Assembly: GCA_020049615.1 (NCBI GenBank) | Contig: JAIFKN010000008.1 | Location: 1-5,811, forward strand | Direction of reading: 5' to 3' | Origin: a bacterium | GTDB lineage: Bacteria; Planctomycetota; UBA11346 | Length of the DNA: 5,811 nucleotides | Shown: positions 1 to 5,811 of the stretch, one piece after another | Numbering within the stretch: the stretch's first letter is position 1 | Layout: every line of letters begins with the position of its first letter | Translations under genes and position numbers: made by a program | Notes under the pieces: generated by a model | Told to the model about the DNA's origin: nothing | Seen by the model: the letters and a program-made list of their open reading frames with translations, nothing else | Databases searched by the model: none

Positions 1-512
1 ACCAGTCGCTGGGCAAGCGCGAGTCCGGCGGCAACGACGGCGGCATCGGCGGACGGGTCTACTCGATGCTGGCGCAGGAGATGAGCGAGACGAAGAACCG
101 AGGCAAGGTGGTGTGGATCCTGGCCAGCAGCCGCCCGGATCTGATCGAGGTCGACCTCAAGCGACCGGGTCGCATCGACGTCAAGATCCCCCTGCTGCCC
201 ACCGCCACCGCCGACGAGAGCTGGGCGCTGATACGCTCGCTGTGCAAGCGCCGCGGCCTGGTGCTGCACGACGCCCCGCCGACCGAGACGCGCCTCAACA
301 TCCCGATCTGGCTGACGCCCGGCGCCGCCGAGTCGCTGGCTGTGAAGGCCTACCGCACGCACCGCGTCGAGAGCAAGGACGCCCTCGCCGCGGTCGAGGC
401 CTGCCTCAAAGACTGGCGTCCACCGGTGCCAAAGGAGACGATGCAGTTCCAGATCGGCATCGCGGTCGCCGAGGCGAGCGACGCCGCCTTCGTGCCGGAG
501 AGCTTCCGTTGA
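1..512 (+). CDS. AAA+ ATPase, C-terminal part (5' end outside window)
   Basis: This open frame enters from the left edge (first full codon at 3) and stops at TGA 510-512, giving 169 visible residues. It covers the second half of an AAA+ module. Seen: a QSLGKR start, where bases 1-2 (AC) would suit the last Asp of a Walker B DExD just outside the window; a GG-containing loop and helix (SMLAQEMSE) like the region after Walker B; a beta-strand plus sensor-1 stretch VVWILASSRPDL (about 108-143); and a KRPGRID arginine-finger motif (Arg codons 162-164 and 171-173). The rest is a helical lid-like domain and a short tail. Family knowledge: these proteins hydrolyse ATP as hexamers to remodel proteins. 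The substrate cannot be read here. Sensor 1 has Ser where classical members have Asn (ATNRPD). The Walker A and B motifs are not visible, so activity cannot be judged. It is coupled to the downstream membrane protein gene by a 2-base overlap. Confidence 0.88.
   Translation, partial: QSLGKRESGGNDGGIGGRVYSMLAQEMSETKNRGKVVWILASSRPDLIEVDLKRPGRIDVKIPLLPTATADESWALIRSLCKRRGLVLHDAPPTETRLNIPIWLTPGAAESLAVKAYRTHRVESKDALAAVEACLKDWRPPVPKETMQFQIGIAVAEASDAAFVPESFR
497..502 (+). promoter_or_regulatory. Ribosome binding site that fixes a TTG start
   Basis: GGAGAG lies inside the last codons of the AAA+ gene. The GGAG core is followed by 8 bases and then TTG at 509-511. This spacing favours the TTG over the in-frame GTG at 533-535. 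The TTG overlaps the upstream TGA stop (TTGA), an arrangement typical of translational coupling. Confidence 0.65.
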
Positions 513-2164
513 TCGAGGCGCAGGCGCCACGCGTGCGCGCCTGGGCTGCGCTCCTGCCTCTGCTGATCGTACCGTGCTGCTGGCTGTGGTGGTGGGCTGG
601 CGGCCTGAATCCCGGGTTGGAGGTCGGGCGCGCCGCCACCGTCGTGCTGATCGCGGCGGCGGCGACGGCGTGCTGGGCGCGCTCCCTGCCCGCCGCCGCC
701 CTGCCGCTGCTGCTCGCCCTCGCCTGGCAGGCGGCCGCCTTGCTGTGGGCACCGGTACGCGAACCGGGGGGCCAGTGGCTGGCAGAACGGGCAGCAGCCT
801 GCGCCGCCGCGATCGGCCTGGTCCGCTGGCAGCACGGGCCGGGCGCCCTGCCCGGACTCGCCCTCGCCGGACTCGGCATCCTCGGGCTCACCGCTCTGTG
901 CCAGGGTCCAGCCGGCCTCGCTCTGCGCATCGGCCACGAGGCCCCATTCGGCAATGTCAATTTCGCCGTTGGAGCGGCCCTGCCGCTGGCGGCAGTAGGT
1001 GTCGCCAGCCTCCTGCTCGGCGACCGGCGCTGGCTGATCTACACGCTGATGCTGGCGGCGGTCGCCGTGCTCCTCGGCCGCGGATGGGGCGGTGGGGATC
1101 CGTGCAACGCGGTCTGGCTCGGCCTCGTCGCAACGGTCGCTGCAGCCCTGGTCCTGCGCCTGCCGGCACGCGTGCATCTGCCCGCGCTGGCGGGCCTCGC
1201 TGTCGTCTTCCTGCTCGTCCAGTCCGCCGCCACGGCCGGCTTCGGCGATCCGGGACAGCTCGGCGCCGGTTCAGCCTACCGCGTCCACCTCTGGCGGTCC
1301 GCCCTCGAGGCGCTCACCGGACCGGCTGCCCTGGTGGGCTACGGCCCGGGTGCCGCCCTCGCCGTGTTGCCCGAGCAGGCCGGATACGCCGCCGCCTGGC
1401 TGACCGTGCCGAGCTACGCCGCCCACGCCCACCACGAAGGACTCCAGGTCCTGCTCGACGGCGGCCTCGTCCTCGCCGCCCTGCTCGGCTGGGGCCTGTG
1501 GGCGACCCTGGCGCCGCTGTGGCGCGAGCGGGCCGATCCCGCCGCCGCCGCCCTGCTGGTCGGCTGGATCGCCGCCGGGACCCTGGCCTGCGTCGAGAGC
1601 CACCTCGCCCAGCCCGGCGGCCTGCTGTGCCTCGCCGTCCTCGCTGCCGCCACCTGGGCCCGCAGCGGCGGCAGCCCGCTCTCCGCCGCGCTGCGCGCCG
1701 GCCCCGCCGCCGTCGCGGCGATCCTCGCCGGCTTGGCGGTGCGCGAGTTGGCTGGCGACGGCGGCGGGGCGGTCTCGATCGAGACGCGCGCCCGCGCCGC
1801 CCTGGTCGATGAACCGGCGGCCCGGCTGACGCAGCTCGACCGCCTGCGCGCACGCCTTGGACCGCTCGAGGACCTCGACCTGCTGCGCGCCCGCGCCCTA
1901 GGCCGGCTCGGCCGCCACGACGAGGCCGCCGCCGCCCTCGCCGCGCATCTGCGCCGTCTGCCGGTGGATGCGGCCGGACTACTCCTGGCCGGACGCATGC
2001 GGACGGCCGGCAAGGCGACCCCGGAGTTGGCCGCCGCGCTGGCGACGGCCCGTCAGCGGGCGACAGTCCTGCTGTCCGCGGTGCCGGAGAATCCGGTCAA
2101 CCGCGACGCTCGCACGGCGCTGGCCGAGGTGCTGGCAGCCGATGGTCCGGACCGGGTTCGCTGA
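509..2164 (+). CDS. O-antigen ligase/polymerase-like membrane protein with TPR-like tail
   Basis: A 551-residue polytopic inner-membrane protein. Residues 1 to about 415 are a series of Leu/Ala/Val-rich membrane helices, roughly ten. Wzy_C/WaaL-type marks in order: FGNVNF at 147-152 (compare FGNPNF), a YRVHLWRSAL segment at 257-266, GYGPG at 277-281, and HAHHEGLQVLLDGG at 306-319, equivalent to the common AHNEYLQ periplasmic-loop motif. Residues about 425-545 are soluble and helical, with one good TPR-like repeat around LGRHDEAAAALAAHLRRLP (467-485). Family members transfer or polymerise undecaprenyl-linked glycans at the periplasmic face; some ligate O-antigen to lipid A-core, others join glycan to protein. 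Which applies here cannot be told, so no symbol is given. The Asn of the HNE motif is His here. The start is TTG 509, chosen for its ribosome binding site and stop overlap. The 3' end overlaps the oppositely oriented trmO remnant by 68 bases. Confidence 0.82.
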   Translation: MIEAQAPRVRAWAALLPLLIVPCCWLWWWAGGLNPGLEVGRAATVVLIAAAATACWARSLPAAALPLLLALAWQAAALLWAPVREPGGQWLAERAAACAAAIGLVRWQHGPGALPGLALAGLGILGLTALCQGPAGLALRIGHEAPFGNVNFAVGAALPLAAVGVASLLLGDRRWLIYTLMLAAVAVLLGRGWGGGDPCNAVWLGLVATVAAALVLRLPARVHLPALAGLAVVFLLVQSAATAGFGDPGQLGAGSAYRVHLWRSALEALTGPAALVGYGPGAALAVLPEQAGYAAAWLTVPSYAAHAHHEGLQVLLDGGLVLAALLGWGLWATLAPLWRERADPAAAALLVGWIAAGTLACVESHLAQPGGLLCLAVLAAATWARSGGSPLSAALRAGPAAVAAILAGLAVRELAGDGGGAVSIETRARAALVDEPAARLTQLDRLRARLGPLEDLDLLRARALGRLGRHDEAAAALAAHLRRLPVDAAGLLLAGRMRTAGKATPELAAALATARQRATVLLSAVPENPVNRDARTALAEVLAADGPDRVR

Positions 2165-2635
2165 GGGCGTCCAGCCAGCCGCGTGCGGCATCCGGAAAGG
2201 AATCGTAGTCGGGGATGTACGGCTTGAGGTCGAGCACCGGCGTGCCGTCGAGGAGGTCGTGACCGCGGATCCACACCCGGCAACCGTGCACCCGAGGGGA
2301 TTCGGGCGGTCAGGCGAGCGGGTGGCGAAGACGCCGCGCTTCACCCGATCACGGGGCGGCACCAGCTGCTGGTTCCAGCCGCGGGTCCAGTGGAACCAGG
2401 CGAGGATCCACACGCGGTCGAAGCCGGCGAGGTCCTTGAGCGTGTTCTGCAGTCCTGGCCGCAGTACGATGCAGGCGGCGGCCTGGGGATCGACCGTGCC
2501 CTGGCGCGGCGCTTCCGGGCGCAATTTCCAGGGCGATCGAACCACTCCAACCGGGCGCAGGGTGAAGGACGCCTCGGATGGCAGATCATACCGCGGCAGG
2601 TCCGAACCGCGCGTCGCCGGAATCGGTCCGGACAT
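2097..2635 (-). pseudogene. trmO: tRNA (t6A37) N6-methyltransferase, TrmO/TsaA family, frameshifted
   Basis: The family uses S-adenosylmethionine to methylate t6A37 to m6t6A in certain tRNAs, in the cytoplasm. The first part (ATG 2635-2633, to about 2291, ~115 residues) shows RPVGVVRSPW, EAPRQGTV, LKDLAGFDRVWILAWFH, a PPRDR motif, and GVFATRSPDRPNPLG. The conserved continuation lies in another frame: VWIRGHDLLDGTPVLDLKPY, then IPDYDSFPDAARGWLDAL, to TGA 2099-2097. Between the G of PNPLG and DLLDGTPV there are only 32 bases, while family members carry about 19-23 residues there. That suggests loss of 3n+1 bases (about 25 or 37) near 2275-2295. Without a shift, the first frame runs on to 1979 as unrelated sequence (218 aa). 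ATG 2635 follows the upstream stop by one base, with a weak GGCGAG at 2645-2640. A sequencing or assembly error is the main alternative to true decay. Confidence 0.85.
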
Positions 2636-2636
2636 G

Positions 2637-4739
2637 CTACTCGCCGAACAGCTTGGCGGCGACCGGGTCGAGTTCGATGACCACCGCCGGCGTGACGATC
2701 AGCAACCCGCCCGCTTCGGGACTCCGCAGACGGACAGGTCGCCAGCCGACGCGCTCGGTGTCCCACTCCATCTGCCTGCCGCGCGGAGGAGTGAAGCGCC
2801 AGCGTCGCTCTAGCCGCCAACTGCCGGACGGCAGTTCCTGAACCCCGCCCGGCTCCTGCCGAGCTTCGAGCTTGGGACCGGGCACCAACGCCGCGACCGG
2901 ATGCAATCCATCGCCGGAAACCAGCACTGGACCGGTCCCCGACAGCGCAAGCCGGTCTGCCGGCGCCACGGCGGGGAGATCCAGCCATTCCCCGCGCTTA
3001 CGCCCGGAGAGCAGCACCCGCCCGGATCGGTCGAGCAGTACGGTAGTGGTGCCGACTCGCCACGCATCCACCAGAGAGACGCCGCTCAGCGGATCGTCGC
3101 CCGGCGGATCGTTCTTGCCGCGCACACGCGCACCGTCCCGCATGAAGCGTCCGACCGGGGTGTACCACTGCCATTCCGGGCATGGCGGCGGTGGCGTTGG
3201 TTTGAGACCGGCATCGATTCCCGTCTCGATGAGAGCGCCGGCAAACGAGGTGGTGCGCCATGTGCCACGCTCGCCTCGGGCCAGCACGATGTCGGGAGCG
3301 GCATGGGACACGCGGAGGCTCTGCTCTTCCTCGGGGAGGTCGAGCCTGGCTTCCGTGCGCTGTTGCGGATCAGCCGAGAGCCGGACCAGCGACCAGGAGT
3401 AGCGCCCCTCATGCAATCGTTGGATCAGCGCAAGATCGCGACGCTTGACGGTGATGCTGTCGCACGGCCCGATCCACAGCAAGCTGTTGTCCGGACCGTG
3501 GAGCGCTTTGACGCCCTTCTCGTGGTTCAGGCGGACGCAATGCAATTCGCTCGAGGCCCACCTGATCGGTGCTGAAGCGACTAGGCGTTCCTCGCGCCGA
3601 GGCTCGTTCCCGGACAGGTCGACGAGATCGAGCTTCGGACCCTCCCATATCCACAGCGCTGCCGGATGCTGCATCGAGATGGAGAATTCGCCTCTCAGGC
3701 TGGCGGCCGGCTTGCTGGCAGGATCCGCTGCAAGATCCGCCCACCGCCAGAGGACAAGGGTCGGAGGTTGTATGGCCTCGACTCCGCCGCCCTCGCCCAG
3801 CAGATCGCCCTGGGAGACGGATTTCGCCTCGTAACCGGAGAACATGACCAGCCAGGTGCCGACGGTCGCCATCCCCGGATCCGTGCCAATGGCCGGCACC
3901 CCACCGAGCGCGACCTGCTTGCCGTCAGCCAGGATCAAGTGCGCTGCTCCGCCGGCGATGCACGCGGCCATGCCCGGTCCGGCGGCGGCAGCGAGGGCGT
4001 CGCGCCGAGTCTCGCCGACCTGCACCTGCACACGTGGAGCCTCGCCGGCGAGCAGCCAAGCCCCGCTGCGGCCGATGCCAAGCAGTCCGGCCGGCAAGCC
4101 TGGACGGAGCGTCTGTCCTTCGGCCGTCGCCACCAAGGTGCTGTAGGTGACATGCCCGGAAGTCGGATCCTGGACTTCGATCTGGGCGGCGGCGGCACTG
4201 CCGTCATCTGCCACCGTGACGGCATCGCCTTGCGACAGGCCAGCTCCACGCGGCGATGTCGCCACGATGGGACGCTGGCCATCCCCGATCTGCACGGCCG
4301 TCAAGTGGAAGCCCTTGCCGTCTACGGTCCAAGCGGCAGCCATGCGCCCGCCATAGCCGAGGGAAAGTTCCCCCCACGGTGGCACTGCCTGCGCCATCTG
4401 CAGCGGACGGCCGTCAATTCCGAGCACATGGATCCGGGCCCCGGCGATGACGATGATGCGGTCGCCAAGATCAGCCAGATGGTCGATCCTGACAGGAAAG
4501 GTGAACAACGGTTCACCGATAAGCGTCGACTCGCCAAGGATGCCACCCAGGCGTACTGCCGGCTTCTGCATCCGAGCCCAGGCTTCGAGTTGGAGGCAGG
4601 TCCAGGCATCGCCCGCCTTGGCCGCGCTGAGCCATACCGGCTTGGCCTGTGGCTTGGCCTCCGCCTCGGCGGCCAGGGACACGGCGACGCACGCGCACAG
4701 CAACAGGATCCGCATGGTCATGATACGGCTGGGATCCAT
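2637..4739 (-). CDS. Exported protein of unknown function, probably beta-propeller
   Basis: A 700-residue protein that I do not recognise as any named family. The N-terminus has the form of a Sec signal peptide: a short basic start (MTMR), hydrophobic ILLLCACVAVSLA, then AEAEA|KP with plausible cleavage near residues 24-28. A lipobox reading (LCAC) leaves too short a hydrophobic core, so lipidation is unlikely. The mature part is rich in short beta-strands with Gly/Asp turns, such as DRIIVIAGARIHVLGIDG, AALWIWEGPKLDLVDLSG, TTTVLLDRSGRVLLSG and GPVLVSGDG. These resemble PQQ/WD-like propeller blades, with no catalytic motif visible. A proline stretch (PTPPPP, residues 514-519) may separate two parts. 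No membrane helix follows the signal, so a periplasmic or secreted location is inferred. The start could be ATG 4739, 4721 or 4715; none has a strong ribosome binding site, and 4739 lies 12 bases after kdsA. Tight packing with kdsA and trmO implies co-transcription, not shared function. Confidence 0.72.
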   Translation of the reverse strand: MDPSRIMTMRILLLCACVAVSLAAEAEAKPQAKPVWLSAAKAGDAWTCLQLEAWARMQKPAVRLGGILGESTLIGEPLFTFPVRIDHLADLGDRIIVIAGARIHVLGIDGRPLQMAQAVPPWGELSLGYGGRMAAAWTVDGKGFHLTAVQIGDGQRPIVATSPRGAGLSQGDAVTVADDGSAAAAQIEVQDPTSGHVTYSTLVATAEGQTLRPGLPAGLLGIGRSGAWLLAGEAPRVQVQVGETRRDALAAAAGPGMAACIAGGAAHLILADGKQVALGGVPAIGTDPGMATVGTWLVMFSGYEAKSVSQGDLLGEGGGVEAIQPPTLVLWRWADLAADPASKPAASLRGEFSISMQHPAALWIWEGPKLDLVDLSGNEPRREERLVASAPIRWASSELHCVRLNHEKGVKALHGPDNSLLWIGPCDSITVKRRDLALIQRLHEGRYSWSLVRLSADPQQRTEARLDLPEEEQSLRVSHAAPDIVLARGERGTWRTTSFAGALIETGIDAGLKPTPPPPCPEWQWYTPVGRFMRDGARVRGKNDPPGDDPLSGVSLVDAWRVGTTTVLLDRSGRVLLSGRKRGEWLDLPAVAPADRLALSGTGPVLVSGDGLHPVAALVPGPKLEARQEPGGVQELPSGSWRLERRWRFTPPRGRQMEWDTERVGWRPVRLRSPEAGGLLIVTPAVVIELDPVAAKLFGE

Positions 4740-4751
4740 CGCCGCTGAGGG

Positions 4752-5597
4752 TCAGAACGGAGCCGGTGGTGCCGGCCGGCCGAGCAGGCGGTGCAGGGCG
4801 CGGACGTCACCGAGGACCCTGCCAAGGTGCCTGGCTGGGATCATGTTCGGGCCATCCGACATGGCCTTCCTGGGATTGTCGTGGGTCTCCAGGAAGATGC
4901 CTTCGACGCCGACCGCCATGGCCGCACGCATCAGCATCGGAGCATAGTGGCCGGCCCCGCCGCTGCTGGTCCCCTGGCCACCCGGCATCTGCACGCTGTG
5001 AGTGGCATCGAACACCACCGGTACGCCGAGGCTGCGCATGATCGGCAGGGCGCGGAAGTCGGTGACCAGGGTATTGTAGCCGAAGGAGGAGCCGCGCTCG
5101 ATCAGGATCGGACCGCGCCCACCGGCATGCTGGAACTTGGCGACGATGTTCGCGCAGTCCTGCGGGGCCAGGAACTGGCCCTTCTTGATCGACGTGGCGA
5201 CGCCCGAGCGGGCGCAGGCCTCGACCAGATCGGTCTGCCGGCAGAGGAAGGCCGGCACCTGGATGAGATCGATGACCTCCGCCAGCGCTGCGACCTGTTC
5301 GCGTTCATGGACGTCGGTGGTCACGGGCATGCCGAATTCGCGCTTCACCCGGGCCAGGATCCTCAGTCCGTCTGCCAGGCCCTGGCCGCGGAACGAGGCA
5401 TGGCTGGTGCGGTTGGCCTTGTCGAAGCTGGCCTTGAAGATCACCGGCAACCCGGCCTTGGCGGCAGCTGACTTGACCAGAGCCGCCATCTTCAGGCAGT
5501 GGCGCTCGGACTCGATGACGCAGGGGCCCATGATCATGACGGGCAGCGGGCCGCCGATGGCGACGGACTTGGAGATGGAGACCGGGGTGATGCGCAT
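4752..5597 (-). CDS. kdsA: 3-deoxy-D-manno-octulosonate 8-phosphate synthase (metal-dependent class)
   Basis: A cytoplasmic enzyme that condenses phosphoenolpyruvate with D-arabinose 5-phosphate to Kdo-8-phosphate, the first dedicated step to the Kdo of lipopolysaccharide inner core. At 281 residues it is full length and collinear with known KdsA. Motifs: GPCVIESE (24-31), FKASFDKANRTS (54-65), TTDVHE (93-98), PAFLCRQTDL (115-124), KKGQF (138-142), ERGSSFGYNTLV (167-178), FDATHSVQMPGG (196-207), ETHDNP (237-242) and KAMSDGPN (244-251). KANRTS and the longer ETH...SD spacing mark Kdo8P synthase, not DAHP synthase. C26, H200, E237 and D248 match the metal ligands known from Aquifex aeolicus (C11, H185, E222, D233) with a constant offset of 15. 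The E. coli metal-free enzyme has Asn at the Cys position. ATG 5597 is secure: an in-frame TGA stands at 5609-5607, only three codons upstream. This is the first gene of the leftward unit. Confidence 0.97.
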   Translation of the reverse strand: MRITPVSISKSVAIGGPLPVMIMGPCVIESERHCLKMAALVKSAAAKAGLPVIFKASFDKANRTSHASFRGQGLADGLRILARVKREFGMPVTTDVHEREQVAALAEVIDLIQVPAFLCRQTDLVEACARSGVATSIKKGQFLAPQDCANIVAKFQHAGGRGPILIERGSSFGYNTLVTDFRALPIMRSLGVPVVFDATHSVQMPGGQGTSSGGAGHYAPMLMRAAMAVGVEGIFLETHDNPRKAMSDGPNMIPARHLGRVLGDVRALHRLLGRPAPPAPF

Positions 5598-5600
5598 GGG

Positions 5601-5605
5601 CCACC
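5601..5605 (-). promoter_or_regulatory. Possible kdsA ribosome binding site
   Basis: GGTGG on the minus strand sits 3 bases before the kdsA ATG. It is a partial Shine-Dalgarno with rather short spacing. The in-frame stop at 5609-5607 excludes any longer kdsA, so this is the only available initiation region. Confidence 0.35.
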
Positions 5606-5657
5606 ATCAGAAGGAATTTCCCGGCAGGTGCCAGCGGACGCCCTCCCCCGCTCCGGT

Positions 5658-5676
5658 TCCCGGCTACCCGCCGGGA
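5658..5676. repeat. Inverted repeat, 7-bp stem
   Basis: TCCCGGC (5658-5664) pairs perfectly with GCCGGGA (5670-5676) around the loop TACCC. No T-run follows on either strand, so a simple Rho-independent terminator is not supported. Confidence 0.55.
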
Positions 5677-5749
5677 TTCGCCGCCGCAACTGCTCAGGAG
5701 CTCCGCCCCTGCGGCCCTGCGGCCTGTCCCCGCTGCCTGTGTCGCAGCT

Positions 5750-5768
5750 CGGTTTCGTTCCGAAACCG
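5750..5768. repeat. Inverted repeat, 8-bp stem with TTC/GAA triloop
   Basis: CGGTTTCG (5750-5757) pairs perfectly with CGAAACCG (5761-5768) around TTC (+ strand) or GAA (- strand). It is the strongest single stem in the intergenic region. No U-tract follows. Confidence 0.65.
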
Positions 5769-5769
5769 C

Positions 5770-5801
5770 GGGCGGATGGGCTTCGCCCATGATATCCGCC
5801 C
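5770..5801. repeat. Two-tier hairpin with TTC/GAA triloop
   Basis: The inner stem is ATGGGC (5776-5781) with GCCCAT (5785-5790) around TTC. The outer stem is GGGCGG (5770-5775) with CCGCCC (5796-5801), leaving a bulge of GATAT on one side (5791-5795). On the minus strand the tip reads GCGAAGC, a sequence known to form an unusually stable mini-hairpin. It starts two bases after the 5750-5768 hairpin and uses the same loop. Confidence 0.6.
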
Positions 5802-5811
5802 ACCGCCGCTC

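Larger units (their letters stand above)
5598..5811. other. Structured intergenic region upstream of kdsA
   Basis: No reading frame here looks like a real protein: translations are Arg/Gly/Pro-rich low-complexity and change frame without family motifs. The stretch holds three perfect inverted repeats, an 8-base tandem duplication (CCCTGCGG at 5707-5714 and 5715-5722) and the palindrome GGAGCTCC (5697-5704). It should contain the kdsA promoter and leader, but I see no convincing -35/-10 pair. It could also be a dispersed intergenic repeat, or hold the end of a gene lying beyond the window. Confidence 0.5.

Noticed and set aside
350..1177. 275-codon open frame on the - strand
   Set aside because: It is antisense to the AAA+ and ligase genes, its product is rich in Gln, Arg and Gly, and no motif is visible.
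574..1812. 412-codon open frame on the + strand
   Set aside because: Its product is Arg/Pro/Gly-rich low complexity and lies inside the ligase-like gene, whose frame encodes coherent membrane helices.
2144..2153. Perfect palindrome GGTCCGGACC as a possible terminator between the convergent genes
   Set aside because: It is short, has no loop and no T-run, and lies inside coding sequence.
4680..4715. Lipoprotein signal (LCAC) in the exported protein
   Set aside because: The Cys would follow only a few hydrophobic residues, and the longer core ending in AEAEA fits ordinary signal peptidase I cleavage better.
3666..4748. 360-codon open frame on the + strand
   Set aside because: It is the antisense of the exported-protein gene, has no signal peptide or family motif, and its composition is that of a shadow frame in high-G+C DNA.
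4791..5471. 226-codon open frame on the + strand
   Set aside because: It is antisense to kdsA, whose frame is certain.
5305..5790. Minus-strand open frame beginning upstream of kdsA and running into it
   Set aside because: It is out of frame with kdsA and only low-complexity; the part overlapping kdsA is a shadow of that gene.
1..5811. CRISPR array, tRNA, rRNA, insertion sequence or phage genes
   Set aside because: No regularly spaced repeats, cloverleaf, rRNA segments, transposase motifs or terminal inverted repeats were seen on either strand.

Overview
This is a G+C-rich bacterial window that reads as an ordinary chromosomal segment of a Gram-negative-type organism. The cell-envelope evidence is kdsA (Kdo synthesis) and an O-antigen ligase/polymerase-like membrane protein. 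The AAA+ protein, the TPR-tailed ligase-like protein, the large secreted protein and the TTG start would fit a planctomycete or related lineage, but that is only an impression and the sequence does not prove a taxon.

Layout. On the + strand, the 3' end of an AAA+ ATPase gene (to 512) overlaps by two bases a 551-residue polytopic O-antigen ligase-like protein with a TPR-like tail (509-2164). The join is a TTG start inside TTGA, preceded by a clear GGAG. On the - strand, reading leftwards, a compact three-gene unit follows: kdsA (5597-4752), a 12-base gap, a 700-residue exported protein of unknown function that is probably a beta-propeller (4739-2637), a 1-base gap, and a trmO/tsaA-type tRNA methyltransferase gene (2635-2097). 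The two units converge, and the trmO 3' end overlaps the ligase 3' end by 68 bases. The 214 bases upstream of kdsA hold three perfect hairpins and no convincing gene.

Main observations. trmO is broken: its N-terminal two thirds and its C-terminal third lie in different frames, and about 8-12 codons plus one base seem to be missing between them. KdsA carries all four metal ligands of the metal-dependent class (C26, H200, E237, D248). The hairpin-rich leader upstream of kdsA may be a dispersed repeat. I see no CRISPR array, tRNA, rRNA, insertion sequence or phage gene, and nothing that clearly marks a new biological system. The least understood element is the secreted protein between kdsA and trmO.
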